Positions 36,401 to 44,676 of a stretch of DNA of 64,000 bases are shown here, piece by piece. The notes under the pieces were generated by a model. That model was not told the origin of the DNA. It ran no database searches and saw only the letters and a program-made list of their open reading frames with translations. Both the position numbers and the translations under genes were made by a program. Source of the DNA: Calditrichota bacterium. GTDB lineage: Bacteria; Calditrichota; Calditrichia; RBG-13-44-9; J042. Positions within the stretch are counted from its first letter, which is position 1. Every line of letters starts with the position of its first letter. The stretch covers positions 1 to 64,000 of the forward strand of contig JAADJD010000051.1 of assembly GCA_013150955.1 (NCBI GenBank), written 5' to 3'.

Positions 36401-36862
36401 TTTAAACCGTTTCGTTATGATCCAACCTTACAGACCTGGGTGGAGCTGCCACCGCTGAACAGCCCCGATTCCACGCTGATCATGTTTCAGGTGGAAGGGA
36501 CCGGTATTTATGGCGTTGGGGGAAAGACCGCCCAGGTGCCGGTGACCGACCTCCCCAACCAAAAGGAACCGGTGGCCGCCCCGCGCCAGTTCATGTTGTT
36601 GCAGAACTATCCCAACCCATTTAATGGGGTGACTGTCATTCGGTATTATTTACCCCGGAACACATCGGTTCGTTTGACGGTGTACGACCTTCAGGGCAGA
36701 CGGGTGGTGACTTTGGTGGATAAGAAGCAGACCCGTGGCTGGCATCGGCTGGAATGGAATGGAAGAAACCATCAGGGATTGCCGCTGGGTTCGGGGGTAT
36801 ATTATTACGAAATGCGGGCAGCGGATTTCCGGATGGTGCGGCAGATGTTCTACATTCGGTAA
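33440..36862 (+). CDS. Large secreted protein with C-terminal type IX-like sorting domain
   Basis: This 1,140-residue protein has a signal peptide (about 1-21, ending SLFAG) and a long body of beta-rich segments. No enzymatic motif was recognised; three comparable stretches include wording like DxxGRxxPxGxP, suggesting Ig-like repeats near 30-80, 190-250, 370-440 and 520-600. A helical stretch (about 635-780) separates the body from the end. The last 80 or so residues start with NYPNPFNGVTVIRYYLP and continue with LTVYDLQGRRVVTLV and GVYYYEM. This is the FlgD-Ig-like domain used as a secretion/attachment signal in Calditrichota, Ignavibacteria and Bacteroidota. The ATG at 33440 follows GGAGGATAT. 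A terminator follows. Confidence 0.78.
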   Translation: MKIYLSWYTFLSVVAVSLFAGEPSRIVLTVDPGYVFSHFEWDEAGAQVSISVFDSAGNAVPENTPIAIVTTASRTLPDTMYSSQLFKVDYDPSYRNVYYFWTDAQGKVTAVYRPRVYVSPGDSLLVWVSAHRVVFSDPADPSTATRSGGTILDEANSLMPILVGITNYEITVNGRFGDHYVFEGYQLFEVDSTLIRIRYFDAIGRALPPGVPVGISIIRPKIWGTLIGQQILHRDTIPQSIGFPEEHRYYFRTDARGEIEFIYIPANVGAVVNGRGDSYSPWHYWYEMNKDYYNSKEEAFQEWEQARTVRMEIRSARYQENDEWRIGGILSSRQGKLPVLVGPSLINIQTTGEIFGSRYLFTNKTRVERARVSLTLLDDLERPVMPTTPVTLVNAVITRDASSGDCYPFIFGRLVAINGPAVTYLPNDCGDPNFWAVVRVGQNGQVDLKVEPPYASLRSEKPHWGNYNDPYLEPRLYTMDGKFTMLTLDDNAQLPVLTSAYDVFVSFKPSYLGPGKVFSRARIRVHDTQGRPVPRGATLRFQVDRGTLFGTYSNEVETFIMQPGRITIPYFSPTRSLASQTTATLSVFKTIRDPFGLGLKSPLGTGTIILEGIAYSPFDPSLGKLIFGKSFSDILADLNPLKALGSMRKMADQAAAARESRKRLLQLAADSEASDEEIRQAYQDFWNNFNHLKQTIGEFIQDVPGTSFDPNFPITSQGTVTDILEKGIRRYYQDEIMGKLKSELEGQVNDFIQHQILRPFYNPNNGVQVQAVSALQVQAPYVSVKLNTVLHFLDGETGMFKVYAFTFRVTGFRDTPAESLFAATDQYPLSPYLFPEEMFRDLAPGQPVISPGIVEVAEVVNSNQVEMVALGVVCASENVIAEAVLEATAWDTAATQLEWLDGNGVQLSGTAVDFNSGVLDSVKLFILKMTPPYPVNETDSTVIHAAYALGHFTLPDSSIQPLTFVQPGVFTIDLNAIEPDSSLLPARFKPFRYDPTLQTWVELPPLNSPDSTLIMFQVEGTGIYGVGGKTAQVPVTDLPNQKEPVAAPRQFMLLQNYPNPFNGVTVIRYYLPRNTSVRLTVYDLQGRRVVTLVDKKQTRGWHRLEWNGRNHQGLPLGSGVYYYEMRAADFRMVRQMFYIR

Positions 36863-36898
36863 GGCATTCGTATAATAGGGCAGTCCTTAAAAATTTAA

Positions 36899-36945
36899 AA
36901 CGGGTTCATTCCCACATTACCGGGGAAAGAGCCCGTTTCTTTGTT
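36899..36945 (+). terminator. Terminator after the large secreted protein
   Basis: AACGGGTTC (36899-36907) pairs with GAGCCCGTT (36929-36937) with one mismatch, followed by TTCTTTGTTTCTT. It lies 37 bases after the stop of the secreted protein gene. Confidence 0.7.
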
Positions 36946-36950
36946 TCTTG

Positions 36951-37118
36951 AACCCAGATTAAGCATTAGCCTACGAATGACACGAATTAAAACGAATAAA
37001 AATTATAAAATTCATTGGATGATATCTGGATGAAAATGTGTTCCAGGGTTTATTCGCGATTTTGTAGATATTTTTGGTTTCATTCGTGCGATTCGCGGTT
37101 TAACGCTTTATTTGGGAT
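36951..37118 (+). repeat. CACGAAT-type repeat, copy B
   Basis: This is a full copy. It opens with AACCCAGATTAAGCATTAG, then CCTACGAATGACACGAATT, keeps the ATCTGGATGAAAATG middle, and ends CATTCGTGCGATTCGCGG..TTATTTGGGAT. The two ends are imperfect complements. It lies between two convergent genes and adjoins their terminators. Confidence 0.8.
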
Positions 37119-37151
37119 AAAAATATTTTCTGGCAGGAAAAATCATGTGAA

Positions 37152-37190
37152 ACAGGGCTTGCCGTATTCACGAAGCCTGACAAGCCCTGT
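37152..37190 (-). terminator. Hairpin after the DUF4382 lipoprotein gene
   Basis: ACAGGGCTTG (37152-37161) and CAAGCCCTGT (37181-37190) form a perfect 10-base stem, 7 bases past the minus-strand stop at 37198. Read on the minus strand it is followed by TTTCACATGATTTTTCC, a broken T run. Confidence 0.7.
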
Positions 37191-37197
37191 AAGATTG

Positions 37198-37980
37198 TTA
37201 TTCCAGCGTTATGCGGCCCAGGCCAACGTTCTTTCCTGCAACAACCTGGACACTGTCTTTGGCAAATTGCCGTTTTAGAGTGTCTTCGATTGCCACTCGA
37301 TAGAATCCTTCCGGTAGATAAGCCAACATAAAATATCCATCCTGTTCGACAAACGACGTGGTGATGGTATCATTGGCAGTGGTGATGGCATAAGCTACCG
37401 GACGGTGCTCTGGATTTGCGATCGTTCCCGAAATGGAGCCAGTCATTGCTCGAGGGATAACTCGAAGGGTTGGTTTTAAAATGTACTTATTGGGACCGTG
37501 CGGGGGACCGGTTACGACAATAGAACGGTAGGCATCAAAATCAAGTACCAACTCGTAGGTGGAACCGGCAACAATTTCGAAATTGATTAAGAGTTTTAAA
37601 CCAGATTGGGCACCGCTGGGTACAAAAAGAGAATGAGTGATACCATCGATGGTAACACTGGCTTCCTCAATTTTCAGGCGAATCTGAGTATAATGGCCTT
37701 CCGGGATTTCCGCTGTGCCAATTATGATGGATTTACCATTGTTCCATTGCAACAGGTCGACGGTGATCGGTTCCTCGTTGCGGATCGAAATCCATTGTCC
37801 ATCAATGTGTGCACTGATTTCTGAAAAGGTAATCGTCACACTTTCATAGTCAGCGGGAGCATCTGTTAAGTAAATGTTTAAGGTTCCGGACGATTCAACG
37901 CTATCGGTGTTGGAGCTGCATCCAATTAAGACAAAGATAGACAACATTCCAGATAATAGCAGATGAAGAAAACCTTTCAT
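37198..37980 (-). CDS. DUF4382 lipoprotein with carboxypeptidase-regulatory-like C-terminus
   Basis: This 260-residue protein has a lipoprotein signal with lipobox VLIGC (Cys21). A DUF4382 domain follows (about 30-170): LNIYLTDAPADYESVTITFSEI, then PEGHYTQIRLKI and LDFDAYRSIVVTG. The end (about 175-260) reads GSISGTIANPEHRPVAYAIT..PEGFYRVAIED, like a small carboxypeptidase-regulatory (Ig-like) domain. It is expected on a membrane surface facing the periplasm or outside; its function is unknown. An AAGGAGG site precedes the ATG. It is a single-gene unit between repeat copies. Confidence 0.8.
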   Translation of the reverse strand: MKGFLHLLLSGMLSIFVLIGCSSNTDSVESSGTLNIYLTDAPADYESVTITFSEISAHIDGQWISIRNEEPITVDLLQWNNGKSIIIGTAEIPEGHYTQIRLKIEEASVTIDGITHSLFVPSGAQSGLKLLINFEIVAGSTYELVLDFDAYRSIVVTGPPHGPNKYILKPTLRVIPRAMTGSISGTIANPEHRPVAYAITTANDTITTSFVEQDGYFMLAYLPEGFYRVAIEDTLKRQFAKDSVQVVAGKNVGLGRITLE

Positions 37981-38076
37981 AACAACCTCCTTGTTTTTGA
38001 TTCAATTTCGTCAAATATTGTGCCAATTTTAATTTGAGATGAAAATCTAAGTTTTTCATTATGGTTTCGATTCATT

Positions 38077-38258
38077 CCAAATTATTCAATAGCCTACGAA
38101 TTACACGAATGAACACCAATAAAAATAATAAAATGCACTGGATTCTATCTGGATGAAATGTATGCCCGGATGAAATGTATGCCCGGATGTATTCGTTATT
38201 TTGTTGATTTTTTTGAATTCATTCGCGTGATTCGTGGTTTATCGCTTTATTTGGGTTC
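38077..38258 (+). repeat. CACGAAT-type repeat, copy C, with internal duplication
   Basis: This full copy has conserved ends and middle but contains a tandem duplication of GATGAAATGTATGCCCG at about 38151-38189, making it longer than its relatives. The gap 37981-38606 holds this copy and copy D and otherwise only the promoter regions of the flanking genes. Confidence 0.8.
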
Positions 38259-38346
38259 ATTTATTGCTCTTTTCGTGTGATTTATTGTAAAATATTCCCG
38301 GTGGTATGCATAATATGCTCAAACGGCATTCGGGAATTGAAATGAT

Positions 38347-38512
38347 CCCAGATTATGTATTAGAACCACGAATTACACGAATGAATTCCAACAAAAAAAA
38401 TAAATTGCACTTGATTCTATCTGGACGAAAATGTTTGCCCGGATATATCGTTATTTTGCTGATAGATTCGAATTCATTCGCGTAATTCGTGGTTTAACGC
38501 GTTGTTTGGGAT
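38347..38512 (+). repeat. CACGAAT-type repeat, copy D
   Basis: This full copy opens CCCAGATTATGTATTAG and AACCACGAATTACACGAATG, keeps the ATCTGGACGAAAATG middle, and ends CATTCGCGTAATTCGTGG..GTTGTTTGGGAT. It has the same orientation as copies B and C. Confidence 0.8.
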
Positions 38513-38606
38513 GATTCAATCGGTCAAAAGAGGTTCCCGTCATTTTCCGTTACGCGTTTAAAAAAGTTCATTCAATGAACCGGACATTGGAAACCTAACA
38601 TCAGCC

Positions 38607-40034
38607 ATGTTGATAGCCGCCTTTATATTTTACTTAGTTCTGATGCTGCTCATTGGGGAATGGGTGGGTCGGTACAAAATTAAAAGCGATGATGATTATC
38701 TGGTAGCCGGCAGGAAGCATGGGGTGTGGTGGATCACCGGCACTTTGAGTGCCACCGTGGTCGGGGCCGGGTCGACCATCGGTGCAGCAGGAGTCGCTTA
38801 TTTTGTGGGGATTTCTGCGGCCTGGTATTTGTTATCCGCGGTGATTGCGCTTTTGCTTTTATCCTTTACATTTGCACCGGCTTTGCGGAAGCTTTCACTA
38901 TATACCGTTCCTGAATACATTGGCAAACGTTATGGATCCCGTGCCAGGTGGGTGGCGTCGGTTCTGGGTGTGGTGGGGTTAATTATGTTTCTGGCGGCTC
39001 AGCTTTATGCCATGGGGGAGATCATCGTGAATTTAATGGGTATGCCACTCAATTTCGCAATATTACTTGCCGCTTCGGTAGCCATATTTTATACCTGGCG
39101 GGGCGGGAATGTTGCGATTCACATTTCCGATAATATCCAGATAATCTGGATTGTTATGGGGTTTCTGTTCGTGTTCTTTTTTGGCCTTTCTGAACTACGG
39201 GAAAAAGCATACGCGTCTTTTGATCCCCCTTCCCTTATTTACGATGGGAAAATCATGAACCATTGGTTTAATCCTTTTACCCGGAAGGCCGTTTCCGGTT
39301 TTGACCTGCTTGCCCTTGGAAGCACAGTGGTGGGCTGGATCATTATGTCAATTACCTGGCATTTTACCATGCAATCGACGGCTCAGCGGATTCTTTCTTC
39401 CCGGAGTCCAGCAGTGGCGCGTATGGCCTGTTTGCTGGCAGCCCTCTTCTTGATACCTTTGGCGTTAATCATTGCAGCATGCGGTATGATCGCCCGGTTT
39501 CTGGTTCCTGACCTGCCAGGTGTGGAAGGCGTTGCTCAAACCCAGGCGTTACCGGCACTCATTCAAGTTCTGCTACCCTCTTTTTTCGGTGGAATCGTCA
39601 TTGCGGCCCTTATTGCGGTTATGATGTCCACGGTAGATAGTGCCCTGTTGGGTGCCAGTACAATTTTCGTGAATGACATTGCCCAAAGACTGAATCATCA
39701 TTCCGTTCCGGTACTCACCCTGGTTTTTGGTTTATTATCCCTGGGGTTGGCCATCTGGGCAAAGTCACTCATAAAAATGTTAGAGGTGGTTGCGGGCGTC
39801 TATTGTATTGCAACCTTTGTACCCATTTTGTTGGGGCTTTACTGGAAAAGAGCCACCGAAAATGGAGCCCTGGCGGCCATGGGGGGATCGGCTTTGAGCA
39901 CTCTATTCTGGCGTTTCTCCGGTTTGGAGACTTCAACCGGCATTCACATGTTAACAGTTGGCCTTCCCCTTGCCTTTTTAGCCATTTTGGGCATTTCTTT
40001 GCTGGACGTTAGGGATGAAAAAAATGATTCGTAA
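38607..40034 (+). CDS. Sodium:solute symporter family protein
   Basis: This 475-residue inner-membrane protein has about 12-13 hydrophobic segments and the SSS-family opening: a first helix, then SDDDYLVAGRKHGVWWITGTLSATVVGAGSTIGAAG and FAPALRKLSLYTVPEYIGKRYG, the characteristic SSS signature region. A later stretch, ALIAVMMSTVDSALLGASTIFVNDI, corresponds to the conserved Na+-site helix with Ser/Thr-Asp. It would couple substrate uptake to Na+; the substrate (sugar, amino acid, carboxylate or other) cannot be told. It is a single gene between repeat-rich gaps. Confidence 0.88.
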   Translation: MLIAAFIFYLVLMLLIGEWVGRYKIKSDDDYLVAGRKHGVWWITGTLSATVVGAGSTIGAAGVAYFVGISAAWYLLSAVIALLLLSFTFAPALRKLSLYTVPEYIGKRYGSRARWVASVLGVVGLIMFLAAQLYAMGEIIVNLMGMPLNFAILLAASVAIFYTWRGGNVAIHISDNIQIIWIVMGFLFVFFFGLSELREKAYASFDPPSLIYDGKIMNHWFNPFTRKAVSGFDLLALGSTVVGWIIMSITWHFTMQSTAQRILSSRSPAVARMACLLAALFLIPLALIIAACGMIARFLVPDLPGVEGVAQTQALPALIQVLLPSFFGGIVIAALIAVMMSTVDSALLGASTIFVNDIAQRLNHHSVPVLTLVFGLLSLGLAIWAKSLIKMLEVVAGVYCIATFVPILLGLYWKRATENGALAAMGGSALSTLFWRFSGLETSTGIHMLTVGLPLAFLAILGISLLDVRDEKNDS

Positions 40035-40102
40035 AATCGATTAGTGGAATCCTTCCAGAAACGGTACATATTCGCGGCATTCGCTGTCTAAGGTTTAGGT
40101 TA

Positions 40103-40158
40103 AACCCAGATTATGCATTGAACCACGAATGACACGAATGAACACCAATAAAAATAAT
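40103..40158 (+). repeat. CACGAAT-type repeat, truncated copy E1
   Basis: Only the first third of the repeat is present (AACCCAGATTATGCATTG then AACCACGAATGACACGAATG and ACACCAATAAAAATAAT). It abuts the next copy, E2. Confidence 0.7.
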
Positions 40159-40545
40159 CCCAGATTATGCAATAGCCTACGAATGACACGAATTAACACA
40201 AATAAAACCAAAGTGCATCCACAAAAAAGCGAACAAATCACGAAACCCAGTTTTCGTCCACATACAATCCAATTCATTTTATTAATTTTACCCGTTGTGC
40301 GAATTAGACAACCCAAACCGTTAAAACGGTTCTATAAACTATTGTTACTATAGGAGTTGTCCACCCAGATAAATCTGGGTGTTAATGAATGATAATTTCG
40401 ATTAACTCCTGGCTTTAGCCAGGAGAATAGATGACGTAATCGATTGATTCTTAACCGTTTTAACGGTTTTTCTAAATACCTGTTTTATCCTGAATTCGCA
40501 CAACGGGTTTAATCTTATTTGTGTTCATTCGTGTAATTCGTGGAT
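40159..40545 (-). repeat. CACGAAT-type repeat, copy E2, interrupted by a 219-base element
   Basis: This copy begins with CCCAGATTATGCAATAG. Its middle (about 40250-40289) reads as the reverse of the usual middle, and its end (TATTTGTGTTCATTCGTG.., 40515-40545) lies beyond an unrelated inverted-repeat element at 40290-40508. The repeat was evidently present before the element inserted into it. Confidence 0.65.
40290..40508. mobile_element. Non-coding inverted-repeat element with four hairpins (MITE/REP-like)
   Basis: The 16-base termini ACCCGTTGTGCGAATT (40290-40305) and AATTCGCACAACGGGT (40493-40508) are perfect inverted repeats. Inside are AACCGTTAAAACGGTT (40316-40331), its complement at 40453-40468, and two palindromes, CACCCAGATAAATCTGGGTG (40362-40381) and CTCCTGGCTTTAGCCAGGAG (40406-40425). 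TTAAT occurs on both sides (40282-40286 and 40509-40513) and may be a target duplication. No gene is encoded, so it would need a transposase supplied elsewhere. The palindromes resemble REP sequences mobilised by IS200-like (RAYT) transposases. Confidence 0.7.
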
Positions 40546-40610
40546 AAGTGAAAAATCCGGATGTATCTTTGTGCATTCGTATCATCTGCGGTCGAACGTA
40601 GAATTTTGGG

Positions 40611-42410
40611 TTAAATCGTTTCCGGCAGGGTGTAAGTGCGTCCCCGATTCACGTTTTTCAGGTAATCCATCAGGGGAGCAAAATATTCCACCATGGCGCG
40701 GGCACTCATTTCCTCGCCCAGCACGTCCTGTAACAATTCTCGCCAGTCCCTGGTTGCCCCCGGTGCCATCAACCGTTCCAGAAATGCTCCCACCTCTTTG
40801 CTGCCGTAGTAATTGGTTGCGTGAGGATCCTGCTTCAGGATGTTTCGCGCGATGTAGTCATGCAGTTGAAACAGCAACACGAACGAGAGCGCGTAGTCAT
40901 AATACTGGGCGGCATCGTTGTTAATGTGCGTTTTGGATGCGGCATCACAGTAGGTTTCGTCGCGGGGTTCGGGGGGCACAATCCCCTGATATTTTTTCTT
41001 GAGTTCCCACCAGGTCTGGTTGAATTGATCGGCGGGCAGGTTGTCGGCATACAGGCGTTTTTCGAACTCCGTCATCACCCCGGCAGACCAGGGGATGAAG
41101 ACAATATAATTCAGCGCTTCTTTCAACAGCAGTTTAATCTCATCGGTCTGGCTGTCTTCGGGAAGCAGGTTCAGGTGGGCCAGGAACGGCTTCTGCATGG
41201 CCGCCAATCCCATCAAACTCCCCATGGCCTCGTGGAAGGCCCGATTGGCGCCACTGCGTAACAGGATGGGCACCTGCGGTCGGCTATAGGCCATGAAGTA
41301 ATACACATGGCCCAGTTCGTGGTGAACGGTTTCGTACCAGGCCGCGTTGGGGATCACACTCATCAGACTGCGAACGTCCCTGTCCAGATCCAGATGCCAG
41401 GCGGAAGCATGGTTGTTTTTCTTGTAGGGCGCGTCCTTGGGCAGGGGATACAGACTGGAACGTTCCCAGAATGTGCGCGGTAATGGGGGAAATCCTAGAC
41501 TGATGTAAAAGCGTTCGCCCTGTTTCACGATCCATTCGGCGGATTTCTGCGCCAGCACCCCATCCAGATCCAGCCCTTCCACCTGGATCATCGCATTCCA
41601 ATCCTGTCCCCAGCGATTGGGCAACCAGTGGGCCGGCAGATAATCGGGAACCTGGCGCACCCCATACCGTTTGGCCAGCTCGTATCGAGCATAAGTATGC
41701 AGTTCCCGGTACAGGGGCCATACCTCCTGGATCAGTTGCCGGGTTAACTGCAACATCTCTTCGGTGGTCATTCCGTATTCCGACACCTGGTAGGTGAAGT
41801 AGTCCGGATAATTTAGCGCCTGCACGGTTTTATTCCGCAATTCGCGCAGTTTGATCAGTCCTTCCTTCAGGGGCTTGCCCACTTCTTTGCTGGCCTCCCA
41901 GGCCTTCAGGCGCTTTTCCAGGTTGTTTTCGGTGCGCAGTATTTCGTCAATTTCGTTGGTGGTCACCGACTGGCCATCGATTTTAAAATCAAACCCGAAC
42001 AGTTTTTCGGTCTGTTCCGTTTCTGCTTTGATGCGTGCCTTCACCACTTCGGGAACGGTCTGAGGGTTGTTGGCTGCCATGTACAGCATGGCTTCCAGCT
42101 GGCGCACCTGAAGCGGGGTCAGCTGATTCCTGTGTTTAAGAAATTGTTGAATTTTCTGAATGTTTTCCACACTACCGGTGAAAGCGGCCAGCGCTTCGTT
42201 GGCCTTACGGGTGGCAATGGCATTTGTGGAATCGCCCTCGATGATCATGGTGTTCGATTTCCATTCCGCCTGTGCCGCCGCGTAATATAATTTCTGGAAT
42301 TTCTCCGTGTACTCATCAATGAACGCCTGGGCTTCTGGACGAATGTCCTTTTGCGATTGACAACCCAGAATTCCCAGAAGCAACAGTGCGAATAGACCCA
42401 TTCGTTTCAT
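40611..42410 (-). CDS. M2-family (ACE-like) zinc peptidase, lipoprotein
   Basis: This 599-residue protein has a lipoprotein signal with lipobox GILGC (Cys17) and a largely helical body. The gluzincin site is His364-Glu365-x-x-His368 in TVHHELGHVYYF, with the third ligand Glu394 in NRAFHEAMGSL. Together with WYETVHHELGH and RSGANRAFHEA these are the hallmarks of peptidyl-dipeptidase A (angiotensin-converting enzyme, family M2), which removes C-terminal dipeptides. It would be membrane-anchored outside the cytoplasm and may help digest peptides. A GGTGGAG site precedes the ATG. It is a single gene; the 337-base gap to typA (42411-42747) shows nothing I recognise. Confidence 0.88.
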   Translation of the reverse strand: MKRMGLFALLLLGILGCQSQKDIRPEAQAFIDEYTEKFQKLYYAAAQAEWKSNTMIIEGDSTNAIATRKANEALAAFTGSVENIQKIQQFLKHRNQLTPLQVRQLEAMLYMAANNPQTVPEVVKARIKAETEQTEKLFGFDFKIDGQSVTTNEIDEILRTENNLEKRLKAWEASKEVGKPLKEGLIKLRELRNKTVQALNYPDYFTYQVSEYGMTTEEMLQLTRQLIQEVWPLYRELHTYARYELAKRYGVRQVPDYLPAHWLPNRWGQDWNAMIQVEGLDLDGVLAQKSAEWIVKQGERFYISLGFPPLPRTFWERSSLYPLPKDAPYKKNNHASAWHLDLDRDVRSLMSVIPNAAWYETVHHELGHVYYFMAYSRPQVPILLRSGANRAFHEAMGSLMGLAAMQKPFLAHLNLLPEDSQTDEIKLLLKEALNYIVFIPWSAGVMTEFEKRLYADNLPADQFNQTWWELKKKYQGIVPPEPRDETYCDAASKTHINNDAAQYYDYALSFVLLFQLHDYIARNILKQDPHATNYYGSKEVGAFLERLMAPGATRDWRELLQDVLGEEMSARAMVEYFAPLMDYLKNVNRGRTYTLPETI

Positions 42411-42747
42411 GTTGGCTCCACCTTCTTTTTGGTTTCTTCGATAAGTAAGAATTTACGCGGTTCGGGGAAAATTTCGAAATGGTAAGTGAAAAAAACGGCA
42501 ACAGAGGTGGGAATCCAAGTGTGGATTAACCAGAAATGCCCGGTGAATGGGCTTGAATAGGAACGGCAACCGCTTTGGGGGATTTGCGGACAAAACGCTG
42601 ATGACTGGAGAGGTTTTCCGGAAGCCATCAGGTTGTGTTACGGGATGGGTGCACTCCATTTGGTGGCCGTCGAAAAATTCTTTCCCTTGCATTGCGAACA
42701 AATTTTCCCGTACTTCTGCGGGTTTAAATGAAAGATAAGGAGAAGCT

Positions 42748-44562
42748 GTGCACGCGATTCGAAATGTGGCCATTATCGCTCACGTGGATCATGGCAAAAC
42801 TACCCTGGTGGATCAGTTGCTGAAGCAGAGCAATGTGTTAAAAAGCCATCAGGTGGTGGAGGAGCGCATTCTGGATTCGGACGATCTGGAGCGCGAGCGG
42901 GGGATTACCATCTTTTCAAAGAATATCAGTGTGTTTTACGTGGATGTAAAGATAAATCTAATTGATACACCGGGACATTCCGATTTTGGCGGTGAGGTGG
43001 AGCGGGTGTTGAAGATGGCTGATGGGGTGCTGTTGCTGGTGGATGCCTTCGAGGGGCCCATGCCGCAGACCCGCTTCGTTTTGCAGAAAGCGTTGCAGCT
43101 GGGATTGTACCCGGTGGTGGTATTGAATAAAGTCGATCGTGAAGACAGTCGTCCCCGGGAGGTCTTGAACGAAGTCTACGATCTGTTCATTGAGCTGGAT
43201 GCGGATGATCAGCAGCTGGAGTTTCCGGTGCTGTATGCCAGCGGCCGACAGGGATGGGCCGTTCTTTCGCTGGATGACAGTCCACAGGATTTGCAACCGC
43301 TGTTTCAGACCATTGTAGAACGGATTCCGCCACCGGAACAGAAAAGCGGCCCCACGCAGATGCAGATTACCACGCTGGATTACAATGATTATCAGGGTCG
43401 AATTGGCATCGGTCGGGTGTTCCGCGGAAATTTGAAGCGGGCGGATCGCCTGGTGGTGATCACCCGCGAGGGAACCGTTCAGCCCTTTACGGTAAAGCAA
43501 TTGTTTGTATTTGAAGGCCTGGAACGGCGGGAGGTGGCGAGTGTGGCCTGCGGGGATCTGTGCGCACTGGTTGGCGCCGAGGACATTCACATTGGGGATA
43601 CGGTTTGCGATGCGGAACATCCCGAACCGCTTCCCATTCTCACCGTGGACGAACCCACCATTAGTATGACGTTTATGACCAACAACTCCCCCTTTTACGG
43701 CCGGGAAGGTAGATACGTGACCAGTCGCCAGCTGCGGGAACGGTTGTTTAAGGAGTTACAACACAATGTGGCATTGCGGGTGGAAGAAACCGGTTCTCCC
43801 GATCGGTTTAAGGTGTCTGGCCGTGGCCTGTTGCACCTGTCGATTTTAATTGAAAACATGCGGCGAGAAGGGTATGAACTGCAGGTGGGACAACCGCGGG
43901 TCATCTACCGCGAAGTTGGGGGACGAAAAATGGAGCCGGTGGAAATTCTGGTGGTAGAAGTCCCGCACGATCATGCCGGTAAGGTGATTGAAATGGTGGG
44001 CCAGCGGCGGGGGGAGATGGTTCGGATGGAACAAAAGGGCAACCTGACCCGCCTGGAATTTCACATCCCCACCCGTGGCCTGAAAGGGTTGCGTACTCGT
44101 TTGCTGACGGTGACATCCGGCGAGGCGGTCATGCACCATCGGTTTTATCAGTACGAATATTTTAAGGGATCGATTGCGCAGCGGCAAAGCGGGGTGCTGG
44201 TTTCCATGGGTACCGGCCCGGCCACCGCTTATGCCATCGACGCACTGCAGGATCGCGGGAGATTTTTTGTGAAGCCCAGCGAGGTGGTGTACCAGGGGCA
44301 GATTGTGGGAGAACATGTGAAAGAGGGGGATCTGGAAGTTAACGTGCAGCGAGAAAAAAAGCTGACCAACATGCGCGCCGCGGGAAGCGATCGGGCGGTG
44401 CGCATTGCCCCGGCAGTTGAACTCTCCCTGGAAGAGGCACTGGAATTCATCAATGATGATGAACTGGTGGAAGTGACCCCGCAATCCATCCGCCTGCGTA
44501 AGCTCCATCTGGATCCTCACGAACGCAAGCGATTCAGGAAGCAGGAACTGGCTTCGGCTTAA
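42748..44562 (+). CDS. typA: Translational GTPase TypA/BipA
   Basis: This 604-residue ribosome-associated GTPase of the EF-G class affects ribosome assembly and stress growth. The G domain (about 1-195) has G1 AHVDHGKTT (residues 10-18), G2 with RGIT, G3 DTPGH and G4 NKVD. Domain II, a domain III/V pair and the TypA-specific C-terminal domain (about 485-600) follow, including GTGPATAYAID and VNVQREKKLTNMRAAGSD, which is diagnostic for TypA. It starts with GTG at 42748, 7 bases after AAGGAG. A strong hairpin follows the stop, so it is a single-gene transcript. Confidence 0.95.
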   Translation: MHAIRNVAIIAHVDHGKTTLVDQLLKQSNVLKSHQVVEERILDSDDLERERGITIFSKNISVFYVDVKINLIDTPGHSDFGGEVERVLKMADGVLLLVDAFEGPMPQTRFVLQKALQLGLYPVVVLNKVDREDSRPREVLNEVYDLFIELDADDQQLEFPVLYASGRQGWAVLSLDDSPQDLQPLFQTIVERIPPPEQKSGPTQMQITTLDYNDYQGRIGIGRVFRGNLKRADRLVVITREGTVQPFTVKQLFVFEGLERREVASVACGDLCALVGAEDIHIGDTVCDAEHPEPLPILTVDEPTISMTFMTNNSPFYGREGRYVTSRQLRERLFKELQHNVALRVEETGSPDRFKVSGRGLLHLSILIENMRREGYELQVGQPRVIYREVGGRKMEPVEILVVEVPHDHAGKVIEMVGQRRGEMVRMEQKGNLTRLEFHIPTRGLKGLRTRLLTVTSGEAVMHHRFYQYEYFKGSIAQRQSGVLVSMGTGPATAYAIDALQDRGRFFVKPSEVVYQGQIVGEHVKEGDLEVNVQREKKLTNMRAAGSDRAVRIAPAVELSLEEALEFINDDELVEVTPQSIRLRKLHLDPHERKRFRKQELASA

Positions 44563-44604
44563 TGTGCTTCAAACGGGAGGGTTCGTCCTTCCTTCCTCGA
44601 TTGT

Positions 44605-44647
44605 CATCCATGGCCCCGGCTCCCGATCCGGAGGCCATGGATGGTTT
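44605..44647 (+). terminator. Terminator after typA
   Basis: CATCCATGGCC (44605-44615) and GGCCATGGATG (44633-44643) form a perfect 11-base stem with a 17-base loop, followed by GTTTT. It also lies just beyond the convergent barrel gene that ends at 44677, so it may serve both strands. Confidence 0.75.
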
Positions 44648-44676
44648 TCCACAAGCGTGCCAGGTGCTGGCGGATG

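Noticed and set aside
42411..42747. Small frames between the M2 peptidase and typA
   Set aside because: Short, overlapping on both strands, without start signals or family features.
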